Shown in pieces: positions 28,499 through 36,635 of a DNA stretch of 57,681 nt. Below the pieces are notes generated by a model. That model did not search any database. It was not told where the DNA came from and saw nothing but the letters and a program-made list of their open reading frames with translations. The position numbers and the translations under genes are program-made. Numbering within the stretch: the first letter of the stretch is position 1; the number at the start of each line of letters is the position of its first letter. Source of the DNA: Bacteroidia bacterium (lineage in GTDB: Bacteria; Bacteroidota; Bacteroidia; M30B66); the NCBI GenBank assembly GCA_019695235.1, contig JAIBAI010000013.1, forward strand, positions 1-57,681, in the 5' to 3' direction.

Positions 28499-28628
28499 AG
28501 GCTTTGTGCAGCAAAAATCTAAGCATTTAAAGAATTTTGAGATATAAATTCCCTTGTCTCTTTGTTAAGAACTTAAAATGAATTTCATTCGGTTTGCTTG
28601 TCAGGAATGATAAATTGTGTAGAATCAT

Positions 28629-28636
28629 TATGTTTG
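28629..28636 (+). promoter_or_regulatory. Candidate -7 element TATGTTTG upstream of the MBOAT gene
   Basis: Exact TAnnTTTG match inside the 258-nt divergent gap (28484-28741), 105 nt before the MBOAT start. No correctly spaced -33 TTTG. Nothing else was recognised in this gap. Confidence 0.3.
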
Positions 28637-28741
28637 CCTGTGGAAGAAAATGAAGCAATATTGGCAGATAAATCTGCTATAAAGTGGCAACATGCGACAG
28701 TATTTATAGCCCGTTCGTTAAGTTAGTAAGCAACAAGCCGG

Positions 28742-30193
28742 ATGCTATTTAACTCCCTTGACTTTGCATTTTTTTTTCCACTGGTATTTTTTCTGTACTG
28801 GTTTGTTGTAAAAAAACAGTTACAAGCGCAGAATTTTCTGTTACTGGCGGCAAGTTATTTCTTTTATGCCTGTTGGGATTGGCGGTTTTTATTCCTGCTA
28901 ATGTTTTCAACATTACTAGATTATTTTACCGGAATAAAGATGCGTGAAGCTGGCAACATACGGTGGAAGCGCATTTGGTTTTGGCTAAGTATTGTTATCA
29001 ATCTGGGCTTTTTGGGGGTATTTAAGTATTATAATTTCTTCGCAGAATCTTTGGCTGAATCGCTTTCGTATATTGGGTTTCATATAGATTTATTGACATT
29101 AAACATCATTCTTCCGGTAGGCATTTCGTTTTATACCTTCCATGGTTTGTCGTATGTGATTGATGTTTACAAAGAGCGCATTGAGCCAGAGCGCAATTTT
29201 GTTGATTATGCCGTTTTTGTGAGTTTTTTTCCGCTATTGGTTGCCGGCCCCATTGAAAGAGCGCAGCATTTATTGCCGCAGATAAAACGGACGCGCATTT
29301 TTAATTCAGAACAGGCCGTAGATGGGATGCGACAGATTCTTTGGGGTTTGTTTAAAAAGATAGTTATCGCAGATAATTGTGCCACCTTTGCCAATGAAAT
29401 ATTTAATCATTCTGACGCTTATTCTGGCAGCACCCTTGTGTTGGGTACACTGTTTTTTGCTTTTCAGATTTATGGTGATTTCTCCGGATATTCTGATATC
29501 GCCTTAGGCACTGCACGGCTGTTGGGGATAGAGTTGTTGCGCAATTTTGCATTCCCTTATTTCTCTCGTGACATTGCAGAATTTTGGAGAAGGTGGCATA
29601 TCTCTCTTTCAACCTGGTTCAGAGATTATTTGTACATTCCTTTGGGAGGCAGCAGGGGGGGGATATGGATGAAGGTCAGGAATACCTTTGTGATATTTTT
29701 GGTGAGCGGCTTTTGGCACGGAGCCAACTGGACTTTCATTGTGTGGGGGGCATTACATGCATTATATTATATGCCCCTGCTTGTTAGCGGGAATAATCGG
29801 AACAACCTTGCAACAGTAGCGCAGGGTAAGTTGTTCCCGGATGTGAAAGAATTTGGGCAGATGGTGCTTACCTTCGGTTTAACCTGTCTGGCATGGATTT
29901 TCTTCAGGGCTGAGAATGTGGGTCATGCTTGGTCATATATTTCTGAAATATTCTCTCAAAGTATCATTGAAATACCACGGTTTCCCGGTATGAAGAAGGC
30001 GCTGACAACCATTATGCTTGTTACATTCTTTATGGCTGTTGAATGGCATGGCAGGGAGCATCAATTTGCAATACAAAGATCATTTTCTCAAAAGAACCGT
30101 ATTGTCAGATGGTCATTTTATGCCTTTATTGTTTTCCTGATCGGTATGTTTATGCCAACTGAAGAAACACCATTCATCTATTTTCAATTCTGA
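28742..30193 (+). CDS. MBOAT family O-acyltransferase (AlgI-like)
   Basis: A 483-residue polytopic inner-membrane protein that transfers acyl groups, usually acetyl, to exported polysaccharide. It starts MLFNSLDFAFFFPLVFFLYW as AlgI-like proteins do, has about ten hydrophobic segments, the GDFSGYSDIALGTARLLGI and FRDYLYIPLGGSRGG motifs, and the catalytic His within FWHGANWTFIVWGALHALYY. Length is normal. The stop and the ATG of the SGNH partner share one base (TGATG), so the two proteins are made together. A run of eight G lies in the coding sequence at 29655-29662. The acceptor glycan is unknown; no polymer-synthesis cluster is adjacent. Confidence 0.93.
   Translation: MLFNSLDFAFFFPLVFFLYWFVVKKQLQAQNFLLLAASYFFYACWDWRFLFLLMFSTLLDYFTGIKMREAGNIRWKRIWFWLSIVINLGFLGVFKYYNFFAESLAESLSYIGFHIDLLTLNIILPVGISFYTFHGLSYVIDVYKERIEPERNFVDYAVFVSFFPLLVAGPIERAQHLLPQIKRTRIFNSEQAVDGMRQILWGLFKKIVIADNCATFANEIFNHSDAYSGSTLVLGTLFFAFQIYGDFSGYSDIALGTARLLGIELLRNFAFPYFSRDIAEFWRRWHISLSTWFRDYLYIPLGGSRGGIWMKVRNTFVIFLVSGFWHGANWTFIVWGALHALYYMPLLVSGNNRNNLATVAQGKLFPDVKEFGQMVLTFGLTCLAWIFFRAENVGHAWSYISEIFSQSIIEIPRFPGMKKALTTIMLVTFFMAVEWHGREHQFAIQRSFSQKNRIVRWSFYAFIVFLIGMFMPTEETPFIYFQF
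29655..29662. repeat. G8 homopolymer in the MBOAT gene
   Basis: Eight consecutive G coding the SRGG part of the conserved LGGSRGG motif. A one-base slip would truncate the acyltransferase near its active-site region. Confidence 0.7.
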
Positions 30194-31131
30194 TGAAAAG
30201 TTTCCTGAAATATACCTTTTTGTTTGCGCTCTTTGCCGGAGTGTTTTATGTTTTTGCGCTATTAGTATGGGGTATTGTAATGCCTGAGAAGATTAAATCG
30301 AACCTGAATTACCGGATAGGCTCGTATGGCCACATGTACACACGGTTAAAAGAAGTGAATCAATATAAGGACCTTGACATCCTTTTTCTTGGGTCATCAC
30401 ATGCCTATCGTGGCTTTGATACGCGTATATTTCAGAAAGAGGGCTTGAAGACCTTTAACCTTGGTTCGAGTTCACAATCACCTGTGCAGACAAAAATCCT
30501 GCTTGAACGGCATGTAAATCAGCTTCGTCCGAAATTAGTCGTAATTGACGTGTCGCCACTAATTTTATCAGGTGATGGGGTGGAGGCAGCGCTTGATTTA
30601 ATTGCTAACGGGCCGGTAGATAAGTATTGTTTTGAGATGGCATTAGAGTTGGGGCATCCGAAGGTGTACAACACGCTTGTATTTGGGATGTTATCGTCTT
30701 TTTTTTCACTCCATAAAAATTATACAGAACCATTGCAAAAGGGTGATGACAACTACATTCAAGGAGGGTATGTAGAGCGAAGATTAGACTATTATCATCC
30801 GGTACAACTGCCTGTTAAAACGATAGAATTAAATCAAGAACTTGTGAATTCATTAATTGATTGCTTGCAATTATTGTCAGAAAAGCAGATACCTGTTTGG
30901 TTGGTATATACACCGATAGCACCCTCAAATTTCAGGCGTTATATTGGAAATCATTTGTTTGATAAACAAATGGGGCGATTAGGTATGTATGATAATTTCA
31001 ATAATATTCTATCACTTAATGATTCGCTTTACTTCTATGATGCCGACCACCTGAATCAAAATGGAGTTGAGCTTTTTAATAAAAGGATGATTGAGGTGAT
31101 GAAGGAACATAAATTACTGGAAGCAAATTAA
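30193..31131 (+). CDS. SGNH-like acyltransferase partner of the MBOAT protein
   Basis: 312 residues with one N-terminal membrane anchor (about 7-30) and a periplasmic SGNH-like domain. LFLGSSHAYRGFD carries the nucleophile Ser block, FNLGSSSQSP the Gly/Asn region, and YDADHLNQNGVELFN the C-terminal DxxH block with catalytic Asp and His. This matches the AlgJ/AlgX-type or DltD-like partner that completes acyl transfer to a polysaccharide in the periplasm. The one-base overlap with the upstream MBOAT gene supports a two-protein acylation machine. The following 43 nt to the convergent gene show no clear terminator. Confidence 0.83.
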   Translation: MKSFLKYTFLFALFAGVFYVFALLVWGIVMPEKIKSNLNYRIGSYGHMYTRLKEVNQYKDLDILFLGSSHAYRGFDTRIFQKEGLKTFNLGSSSQSPVQTKILLERHVNQLRPKLVVIDVSPLILSGDGVEAALDLIANGPVDKYCFEMALELGHPKVYNTLVFGMLSSFFSLHKNYTEPLQKGDDNYIQGGYVERRLDYYHPVQLPVKTIELNQELVNSLIDCLQLLSEKQIPVWLVYTPIAPSNFRRYIGNHLFDKQMGRLGMYDNFNNILSLNDSLYFYDADHLNQNGVELFNKRMIEVMKEHKLLEAN

Positions 31132-31174
31132 TTTAACTGCCTGATACACAATGTTATCAAGTTGAAAAAAGCTT

Positions 31175-32881
31175 TCAAGGCAAAACAATTACAGGTGTAA
31201 CACTTCTATACAAGACAGATGTGTCTTTTATTTCAAGGAAGTACATACCGGCACCCGGAGCAATAATTTGCGCTCCTAAGTCAGAGCCAGACACAGAACC
31301 AGGCTTTGATACCTCCGCTCCTTTTGAATCAAAGAATGTAAAAGTGTAATGCTTATTTGTTTCGAGCCCATGAATGGATATTGTACTTCCCGCATGAATC
31401 GGATTGGGGAATACAGTTGAAATTCTTTTTTCTGATTGCAACACCTTTCCGGTTGGTAATGCCATCAAGGAGAACCGCACTTCGTTGCCCGAAATACAAA
31501 CGGTATCATTGCAACCGGTAGAATCGTTGTGAAGCACCTGACAAATTACTTCATCTGCTAATGTTGCGATGTTTACCAGGAGTGTATCTGTGTTTTCGTA
31601 AATTGTATCTCCAACAATCCATGAGCGTTGGTTTTGTGGGTTGCTTGCTTGTCCGGATAAGAACGTGATTGCATCTTGTGTGCCCTGAACTGTAAAGCCG
31701 AATCCGGCATGGCATGGGTCATGCATGATTGATGTATATACAGAATCACAAAATTGCTCAGAGCATGTTCCATCAAGATGGCTTACTTCAAGGCATACCT
31801 TCCATGCGCCAATTGTTGTATCTGCAAAGTCATGACTAGAATAGGGTCCGGTTGAACTTATGCCATCGCCAAATGTCCATGAATAAATAAGACTGTCTGT
31901 TTGAAAACTTGTGGAACTAAAATGAAAATTCTCATTAAATGAATCATACCAATAATAGAAATGGGGGTCACAATTCCTGACTCCTTCACACGCACCATCT
32001 GACCATTTGAGTAAGCCGGCATTTTTTGCAAAACAATCGTTTTCATAAGTTATGCCATCACAACCGCAAACTGGTTTGTACAGGGCATAACAAGGGCAGT
32101 CGGAACAAATTTTAGTACTATCAATACAAGTGAATGTAGTATCCCGGCACACGCCCAGGGTCCAGCTACTAACTCCTTCACGAAGAGCTTCACAAGGGTT
32201 CCCATAGGATATTCCATCACAGCCGCAAACAGGGTCATAATATTCAGGGCAGGCACAGTCTGTGCAGGCTATCTCAGGGTCAATGCAGCCGGGCTTGTCT
32301 GAATAACTGATTGCCATTTCATCAACCAAGAAATAGGTGCCCTCAGCGACAAATCCACATCCCCCATAAACACTGCCGCCAAAGATACTTACCCTGCATG
32401 AGTCGAATTGTGTTGATTGTTGGCTAACAGGTATACTTGTGTGGGTGTATTCAGAAGTTTCTTTTGAGCTTTCCCATAGACCTGCATCAACAACTTTCCC
32501 TTCGAACAATATTTCTACCAACACCCTTACGGTATCTTTTTCATGAAAATTTGAATCATTAACACAAGGGGCGAAATGCAGTTTATGCCAAAAGTGAAGC
32601 TGTTTCGGATGTGTATATAGCCGGAATTCAGTTTTAGCTTCTGCCCTGAACATGCCATTTGCATATAACCCGGCAGCCAGCTTGCCGGAATAGGCTTGTG
32701 AATCTTGTCTGACAATATAGGGTTCCCAGGGAGGAAGTGTTTGTGGCCGGCTGTTGGTTTTCCAATTACGCAAAACGGGGCCTTCATCCCAAAACTCCAT
32801 GCCGCCATTGGGCAATTGCGCATTCAGGGTGAAGCAGAAGCCCAAAAGTAAAGTCAGCAGGGTATGTGCGCACCGAATCAT
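31175..32881 (-). CDS. Exported Kazal-inhibitor protein with PKD domain and T9SS type A signal
   Basis: 568 residues. Signal peptide 1-21 (LNAQ); an N-terminal beta-rich domain (about 22-195, PNGGMEFWDE, LHFWHKLHF) of the kind seen in carbohydrate-binding-like Bacteroidota modules. Two Kazal-type modules follow at about 209-245 and 262-298, each with C.C...Y.PVCGCDGI.Y.N.C and a closing Cys. A PKD domain with WTFGDG sits near 335. The end (from about 480, VFPNPIHAGSTISIHGL) is a type A sorting domain. Kazal modules normally block serine proteases, so a surface or secreted protease inhibitor is inferred; whether the reactive loops inhibit cannot be told. The BNR-like gene lies 42 nt upstream. 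Confidence 0.88.
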   Translation of the reverse strand: MIRCAHTLLTLLLGFCFTLNAQLPNGGMEFWDEGPVLRNWKTNSRPQTLPPWEPYIVRQDSQAYSGKLAAGLYANGMFRAEAKTEFRLYTHPKQLHFWHKLHFAPCVNDSNFHEKDTVRVLVEILFEGKVVDAGLWESSKETSEYTHTSIPVSQQSTQFDSCRVSIFGGSVYGGCGFVAEGTYFLVDEMAISYSDKPGCIDPEIACTDCACPEYYDPVCGCDGISYGNPCEALREGVSSWTLGVCRDTTFTCIDSTKICSDCPCYALYKPVCGCDGITYENDCFAKNAGLLKWSDGACEGVRNCDPHFYYWYDSFNENFHFSSTSFQTDSLIYSWTFGDGISSTGPYSSHDFADTTIGAWKVCLEVSHLDGTCSEQFCDSVYTSIMHDPCHAGFGFTVQGTQDAITFLSGQASNPQNQRSWIVGDTIYENTDTLLVNIATLADEVICQVLHNDSTGCNDTVCISGNEVRFSLMALPTGKVLQSEKRISTVFPNPIHAGSTISIHGLETNKHYTFTFFDSKGAEVSKPGSVSGSDLGAQIIAPGAGMYFLEIKDTSVLYRSVTPVIVLP

Positions 32882-32923
32882 GACCTTCTCAAAGAAGCAT
32901 AAAGGTACAAAAAGGAAGTTAAT

Positions 32924-34117
32924 TTATTGCAGTATAATTTTCCCGGTGCTGATTCCCATACGCCACACATAAATCCCCGGTTTAAGCCCCTTGAGGTCAA
33001 TCGCCTTTCCGGGTGAAGATACACGTTCAGTTAAAACGGTTTGTCCGGTAACATTTAACAAAAGGAAATCGTCGCTTTTATGGCAGGAAGAAACAAACAA
33101 TTGCGCTGTTGCAGGGTTTGGAAATACTTTCACGTTTGTATTATTCAGTTGAGGTGCTGCAATATTAACGGGGTTGGGGGTACGTGGAGCATAGATGTAC
33201 CCGGTTTCTGTGTGCCAGTACATTGCACTGTCAGTGGCAGCAATATAGTTGTTGTAAATGCTTACTTGTGCGGGCCCAGGTACAGTGCGAATATTTGTCC
33301 ATGTTGCACCATTGCTTAAATTGTTTGAGGTAAAAAAACCATAAGCACTGGTACAGAAAGAAGCAAGATCCGGGCTTACATGTAAACTGGTAATAATTGA
33401 GGTAAATGGTAAGGTTATTACGTGCCAAATTGTATCATTTTCAGTTGTAAAATGTAAAGAAGAGCCAGTTTGAAAATAAATTTTATCATTGAGTGCCCAT
33501 AGATGTTGTTCATGCCATGCATTGCCAGAGTATTTTTTAGAAAGGTCTGTCCAGTTGGTTCCATTGTTTGTTGAGAAGTACAATTTCACGCTATCAGAGA
33601 GCATATACAAGGTTCCTTCAGCACTTCTTGCCACACTAAATACCGTGTCGGGTGTTGATACATTTGTGAAGTTTGCACCATCATCAGTTGAAAATGCAAA
33701 GCCGCCCGTGATGGAGTAAAACAGGTTGCCATACTGGTCGCGCTGAAATACCCTACCTGCCACACCTGTTATTTCAGTGAATGTGCTGCCGTTATTCACG
33801 CTCTTGTATAGGTGCGGATTGAAGCTGTTGGTGTCAGTGTTTTCAACAAGATACAGGTCACCATTGTTTGCATAAAATGCAGTGACATATAAACCCTGCC
33901 CTACCAAATTGAAACTTCCTCCTGTAGTGTTTTGTGCAAATACCGAATCGCTATGTAACACGGGTATCAGAATTTTCTTGTCAGAATAATAATCCGCAAC
34001 AAGGCGGTAGTTGGGGTTATCTGTTCGCGCAGGCACTGGATACTGTTGAAATGTAACCTGGGCAAATCCGGTGAAAAACAAGAGTGTAAAAAGCGCTAAG
34101 AGGCTTCTCTTTTTCAT
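32924..34117 (-). CDS. Exported BNR/sortilin-like repeat protein with T9SS type A signal
   Basis: 397 residues from the ATG at 34117, which starts a proper signal peptide (MKKRSLLALFTLLFFTGFAQ); the longer frame adds 19 residues that spoil it. The body is a propeller of BNR-like blades: LYKSVNNGSTFTEIT, AFSTDDGANFTNVS, LYFSTNNGTNWTDLS, FTSNNLSNGATWTNI, each with the S.DxGxxW-type Asp box. The last about 70 residues (VFPNPATAQLFVSS to GKIILQ) are a type A T9SS domain. No sialidase catalytic residues are evident, so a binding or structural surface protein is more likely than an enzyme. It belongs to a same-strand run with the zinc-ribbon gene (32 nt upstream) and the Kazal gene. Confidence 0.87.
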   Translation of the reverse strand: MKKRSLLALFTLLFFTGFAQVTFQQYPVPARTDNPNYRLVADYYSDKKILIPVLHSDSVFAQNTTGGSFNLVGQGLYVTAFYANNGDLYLVENTDTNSFNPHLYKSVNNGSTFTEITGVAGRVFQRDQYGNLFYSITGGFAFSTDDGANFTNVSTPDTVFSVARSAEGTLYMLSDSVKLYFSTNNGTNWTDLSKKYSGNAWHEQHLWALNDKIYFQTGSSLHFTTENDTIWHVITLPFTSIITSLHVSPDLASFCTSAYGFFTSNNLSNGATWTNIRTVPGPAQVSIYNNYIAATDSAMYWHTETGYIYAPRTPNPVNIAAPQLNNTNVKVFPNPATAQLFVSSCHKSDDFLLLNVTGQTVLTERVSSPGKAIDLKGLKPGIYVWRMGISTGKIILQ

Positions 34118-34149
34118 GGAGAGCAATTGATGGGGGATTAGAAATGTTT

Positions 34150-34404
34150 TTAATCGAACAAATCGTTCAGCCAATGCTTTTTCCGGTGGTACTTGTGCTG
34201 GTCATGGTATTTATCGTCTTTGTAATACGTCTGTTGTGGAGGTGCTGGCTGGTTTGCTTTTTCTCCTGCAATGACCTTGTCAATAATTTTGTCCATCTCG
34301 CCCCGGTCGAGCCAGATGCCTCTGCATTGTGGGCAATAATCAATCTCAACTCCCTGACGTTCAGACATTACCAAGTCTGTATTGGTGCAAGTAGGACATT
34401 TCAT
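34150..34404 (-). CDS. zf-TFIIB domain protein
   Basis: 84 residues. It begins MKCPTCTNTDLVMSERQGVE and continues IDYCPQCRGIWLDRGEMDKI: two CxxC pairs forming a TFIIB-type zinc ribbon, with the GIWLDRGE signature of this small-protein family. The rest is a hydrophilic, His/Lys/Tyr-rich tail (YHDQHKYHRKKH) ending LNDLFD. Cytoplasmic; the role of these proteins is not established, and metal or nucleic-acid binding is presumed. It sits between the GT-C-like gene (65 nt upstream) and the BNR-like gene. A near-consensus TATCTTGC lies about 25 nt before its ATG. Confidence 0.88.
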   Translation of the reverse strand: MKCPTCTNTDLVMSERQGVEIDYCPQCRGIWLDRGEMDKIIDKVIAGEKANQPAPPQQTYYKDDKYHDQHKYHRKKHWLNDLFD

Positions 34405-34469
34405 TTTATCGAATTTTAATGTTGCAAGATAGGCGCAAGATTTGATTAAACCAAAATGAATCTGGTGCT

Positions 34470-35753
34470 TTAAGGCAGTTTCAGGAAATTATCGAAATAT
34501 TGCTGCCGTGTGGTATCCTCCCAGTGTATCAGGTAATAGCGGTATTGGTATATCTGAAATTGGCATAGCATTACCAGCACAGTCAAAATGATCAGACGAG
34601 GTATACGTTTTTTTTGTTGACTGAGCCATGTTGTAAGGGGCAGCGCAAAGAGAGGCAGGTATTCAACCAGTACCCTTGATGAAAAACTCCCCCCGTACCA
34701 CCAGTTGTTCCATGATGATAAAATAATACAAACCGCCAGCATGTAAACGAACCAATATATAGCCCGGAAGCGCGATTTGTGGTACAAGCTCAATAGACCC
34801 AACACCGCAATAAGAAGAATAGGGGTATATAAAAAAGCACCTTTTTTGAAGCTGAATAAAAAGTCAAACAGGTGAGGAGGGCCGAAGTGTTCTCCTGGAT
34901 AGGTATCAATAAAAAGCACACCGGTTTGCATGTACCACAATAATGGCTGGATAAAAGCAATTGCAATAAAAATCAGAAGTGGAACTAAAAGGCGGATACC
35001 TGTATCTTTTATTTGTCTGAAAAAGGTGATTTCATTTTCAATAACAAGCGGGAAGCTTGCCAAAAGAATAACATTCATTGGCCTGACCAATACAATGCAA
35101 CCCGCCACAAGTGCTATTGCCAGTATTGTTTTGGCTTGTGTTTTTTGAGCCCATTGCTGAATCAATAAAAGATAACATGTTGCTAAAAAGAAGGAATAAA
35201 TATGCGACATGCCCGGTTCAATGACCGCATAATAGAACAGGTTGGTGCCAAATAAAAGTACCGGAAGGATGATTGCTACGATAGTATCACCTGCTCCTGC
35301 CCGGGTTAATATACGACCAAGCAACCATAAGCCAGCCAGTGCATAAAAGAGTGCAGCAAGAGAAATAAACACCGGATATAGATAGGAGTAACCATCTGTA
35401 GGCCCCCCCCATATCCAGCTTCCCAGATGAGCAGCCAGAAAGAAAGGAAGTTCAAGAAAGGCCGTCCCGACTGAATATTTGTTTACGGTTTGCCTGTTAA
35501 CCTGTAAACGGTAATCGAACCATGTTTCTGGAGTCAGGTATTTTTGTTCAACGGTATCAAAGAATCCGAAATGGATATCCTGGTAAATAAAAACTGCCGG
35601 AAGCCAGGCATAATATCCCTTTGCATCAGCTTCGATAACGGAAGGCGAATATTTCTCAGGCCAGTTGAGGTTGATTGTGGTAAGTAACAAAATCAGTGCA
35701 GACAGCACCCATGTGAGAAACTGTGGTTTTGCTGAATACATGAATTTGCTCAC
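34470..35753 (-). CDS. Polytopic membrane protein, GT-C/family 39-like glycosyltransferase
   Basis: 427 residues with about ten to eleven hydrophobic segments. After the first segment comes VIEADAKGYYAWLPAVF, placing acidic residues in the first periplasmic loop as in GT-C enzymes that use lipid-linked sugars. Later loops contain LLFGTNLFYYAVIEPGMSHI and SSWNNWWYGGSFSSR. No family-defining catalytic motif beyond this is clear, so the transferase assignment is tentative. The start is GTG (35753) or the ATG four codons inside; a TATCTTTG box lies 24 nt before the GTG. A run of eight C (eight G in the coding strand) lies at 35403-35410. Confidence 0.75.
   Translation of the reverse strand: MSKFMYSAKPQFLTWVLSALILLLTTINLNWPEKYSPSVIEADAKGYYAWLPAVFIYQDIHFGFFDTVEQKYLTPETWFDYRLQVNRQTVNKYSVGTAFLELPFFLAAHLGSWIWGGPTDGYSYLYPVFISLAALFYALAGLWLLGRILTRAGAGDTIVAIILPVLLFGTNLFYYAVIEPGMSHIYSFFLATCYLLLIQQWAQKTQAKTILAIALVAGCIVLVRPMNVILLASFPLVIENEITFFRQIKDTGIRLLVPLLIFIAIAFIQPLLWYMQTGVLFIDTYPGEHFGPPHLFDFLFSFKKGAFLYTPILLIAVLGLLSLYHKSRFRAIYWFVYMLAVCIILSSWNNWWYGGSFSSRVLVEYLPLFALPLTTWLSQQKKRIPRLIILTVLVMLCQFQIYQYRYYLIHWEDTTRQQYFDNFLKLP
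35403..35410. repeat. G8/C8 homopolymer in the GT-C-like gene
   Basis: Eight consecutive C on the plus strand, coding WGGP in the minus-strand gene. Slippage here would shift the frame near codon 116. Confidence 0.7.
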
Positions 35754-35777
35754 ATTTTATTCGACGGCAACATTTTT

Positions 35778-35785
35778 CAAAGATA
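35778..35785 (-). promoter_or_regulatory. -7 element TATCTTTG of the GT-C-like gene
   Basis: Exact TAnnTTTG match on the minus strand, 24 nt before the GTG start at 35753. Confidence 0.45.
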
Positions 35786-35809
35786 GGTATTCAAGGCTTG
35801 TAAGTGACA

Positions 35810-35859
35810 TTTCGCCCCGCTGGGGCTAGAAGGATTTCGCTCCGCTGGGGCTAGAAGGA
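35810..35859. repeat. Tandem 25-bp palindromic (REP-like) repeat, two copies
   Basis: Units at 35810-35834 and 35835-35859 differ at one base (CGCCCCGC versus CGCTCCGC). Each holds a GC-rich hairpin (GCCCC-GCT-GGGGC in unit 1) followed by CTAGAAGGA. They lie just past the 3' end of the transposase gene, and degenerate copies lie on its other side, as in REP/RAYT loci. Confidence 0.8.
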
Positions 35860-35884
35860 TGGAAGTGGCTACAAACAATTAGCA

Positions 35885-36385
35885 CTATGACTTAGCATCA
35901 TGATTGTTTAGCTCCGAAGGAGCGGCACCAAAATCTTCAAAAATGTATTCGGGTCTGAATTCTATTTGATATGCTTCTAAAAATTCAATGTACTCTTGTC
36001 TGAATGTTTTCTTTTGGTGGTGATCTTCCTGATTAAGAATGTATTTGACCTCCGTTTGAATTTGCGATTGTGCTACAGAAAATGCCCCAAATCCTGCTTG
36101 CCATTCGAATTTACCTGTTACCAATTTGTTTTCATTTATCCATTTCGACGAATTGGCTTTAACATCCCGAATCAAACCGGAAAGATTGCATTCGGGTTTT
36201 AACCCGATGAGTATATGAATATGGTCGGGCATACCGTTGATGATCATCAGTTTTTGGTTTTTGTTGGTGATGATACCGGTGATGTATTGGTACAAGTTCT
36301 CTTTCCATGATTTAGCCATGAGATTGGCTCTGCCTTTTACGGCAAATATTACATGTACGTATAATTGGGTGTAGGTATATGGCAT
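35885..36385 (-). CDS. IS200/RAYT-type Y1 HUH transposase
   Basis: A 166-residue single-strand DNA transposase. The HUH motif is H55-I-H57 in MPDHIHIL; the catalytic tyrosine is probably Y115 in VKYILNQEDHH, with the conserved N..HH after it. The W-rich KFEWQAGFGAFSV motif is also present. Size and the flanking palindromes fit the REP-associated tyrosine transposase (RAYT) branch rather than a mobile IS200/IS605 element with TnpB, which is absent. All catalytic residues are present, so it may be active. The 3' end of the coding region itself carries a GCTCC-GAA-GGAGC palindrome (35911-35923) that encodes AAPSEL. Such enzymes in other genomes nick and shuffle REP hairpins. Confidence 0.88.
   Translation of the reverse strand: MPYTYTQLYVHVIFAVKGRANLMAKSWKENLYQYITGIITNKNQKLMIINGMPDHIHILIGLKPECNLSGLIRDVKANSSKWINENKLVTGKFEWQAGFGAFSVAQSQIQTEVKYILNQEDHHQKKTFRQEYIEFLEAYQIEFRPEYIFEDFGAAPSELNNHDAKS
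35911..35923. repeat. Palindrome inside the transposase 3' end
   Basis: GCTCC (35911-35915), GAA, GGAGC (35919-35923). Same 5-bp-stem, 3-nt-loop design as the external repeats but another sequence. Confidence 0.6.
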
Positions 36386-36403
36386 GATTCGTTTTTATTA
36401 ATG

Positions 36404-36447
36404 TTTCGCCCCGTTGGGCCTATGTTGATATCGCCGGGGCTAGGTGG
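36404..36447. repeat. Degenerate REP-like copies upstream of the transposase
   Basis: TTTCGCCCCGTTGGGCC (36404-36420) and TATCGCCGGGGCTAGGTGGA (36428-36447) are diverged copies of the 25-bp unit found downstream. Together the copies bracket the transposase gene. Confidence 0.6.
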
Positions 36448-36586
36448 ATGCTTCTTTCACGTCGTGAGGCAAATAGTAGCGCACAACCGCGTCAGGAGCG
36501 GCATTAATGGTATCTTTTGCTTTTACCGGGTTAACATGCGTAAAAAAATGTGGGTTATCATTAAATAGCGCCGATAAAGTATGGTT
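36440..36586 (-). pseudogene. Gene remnant adjoining the palindromic repeats
   Basis: A minus-strand frame of 48 codons with protein-like composition: NHTLSALFNDNPHFFTHVNP, then VKAKDTINAAPDAVV, then RYYLPHDVKEAST and a stop that falls inside a repeat copy (GGGGCTAGG). It has no start codon. The APDAVVRYYLPHDVKEA part resembles the linker after the propeller in exported sortilin/VPS10-like proteins (APGxxVxYYLPxxxxE). It looks like an internal piece of a gene cut by repeat insertion, with the rest deleted. The match is from memory of family patterns and is weak. Confidence 0.35.
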
Positions 36587-36635
36587 TTATATCATTGAGA
36601 TTGCTTTACGACATAATTCGCTGTCACCTCAATTC

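Noticed and set aside
28484-28741. Small gene or RNA in the 258-nt divergent gap
   Set aside because: Only frames of about 10 codons and one TATGTTTG box; no stable structured element evident by eye.
35810-35859. CRISPR-like repeats
   Set aside because: The two units are directly adjacent without spacers, have internal hairpins and no cas genes nearby.
35885-36385. Complete IS200/IS605 insertion sequence
   Set aside because: No TnpB and no IS ends with a clear target site; flanks are REP-like repeats, so a domesticated RAYT is the better reading.
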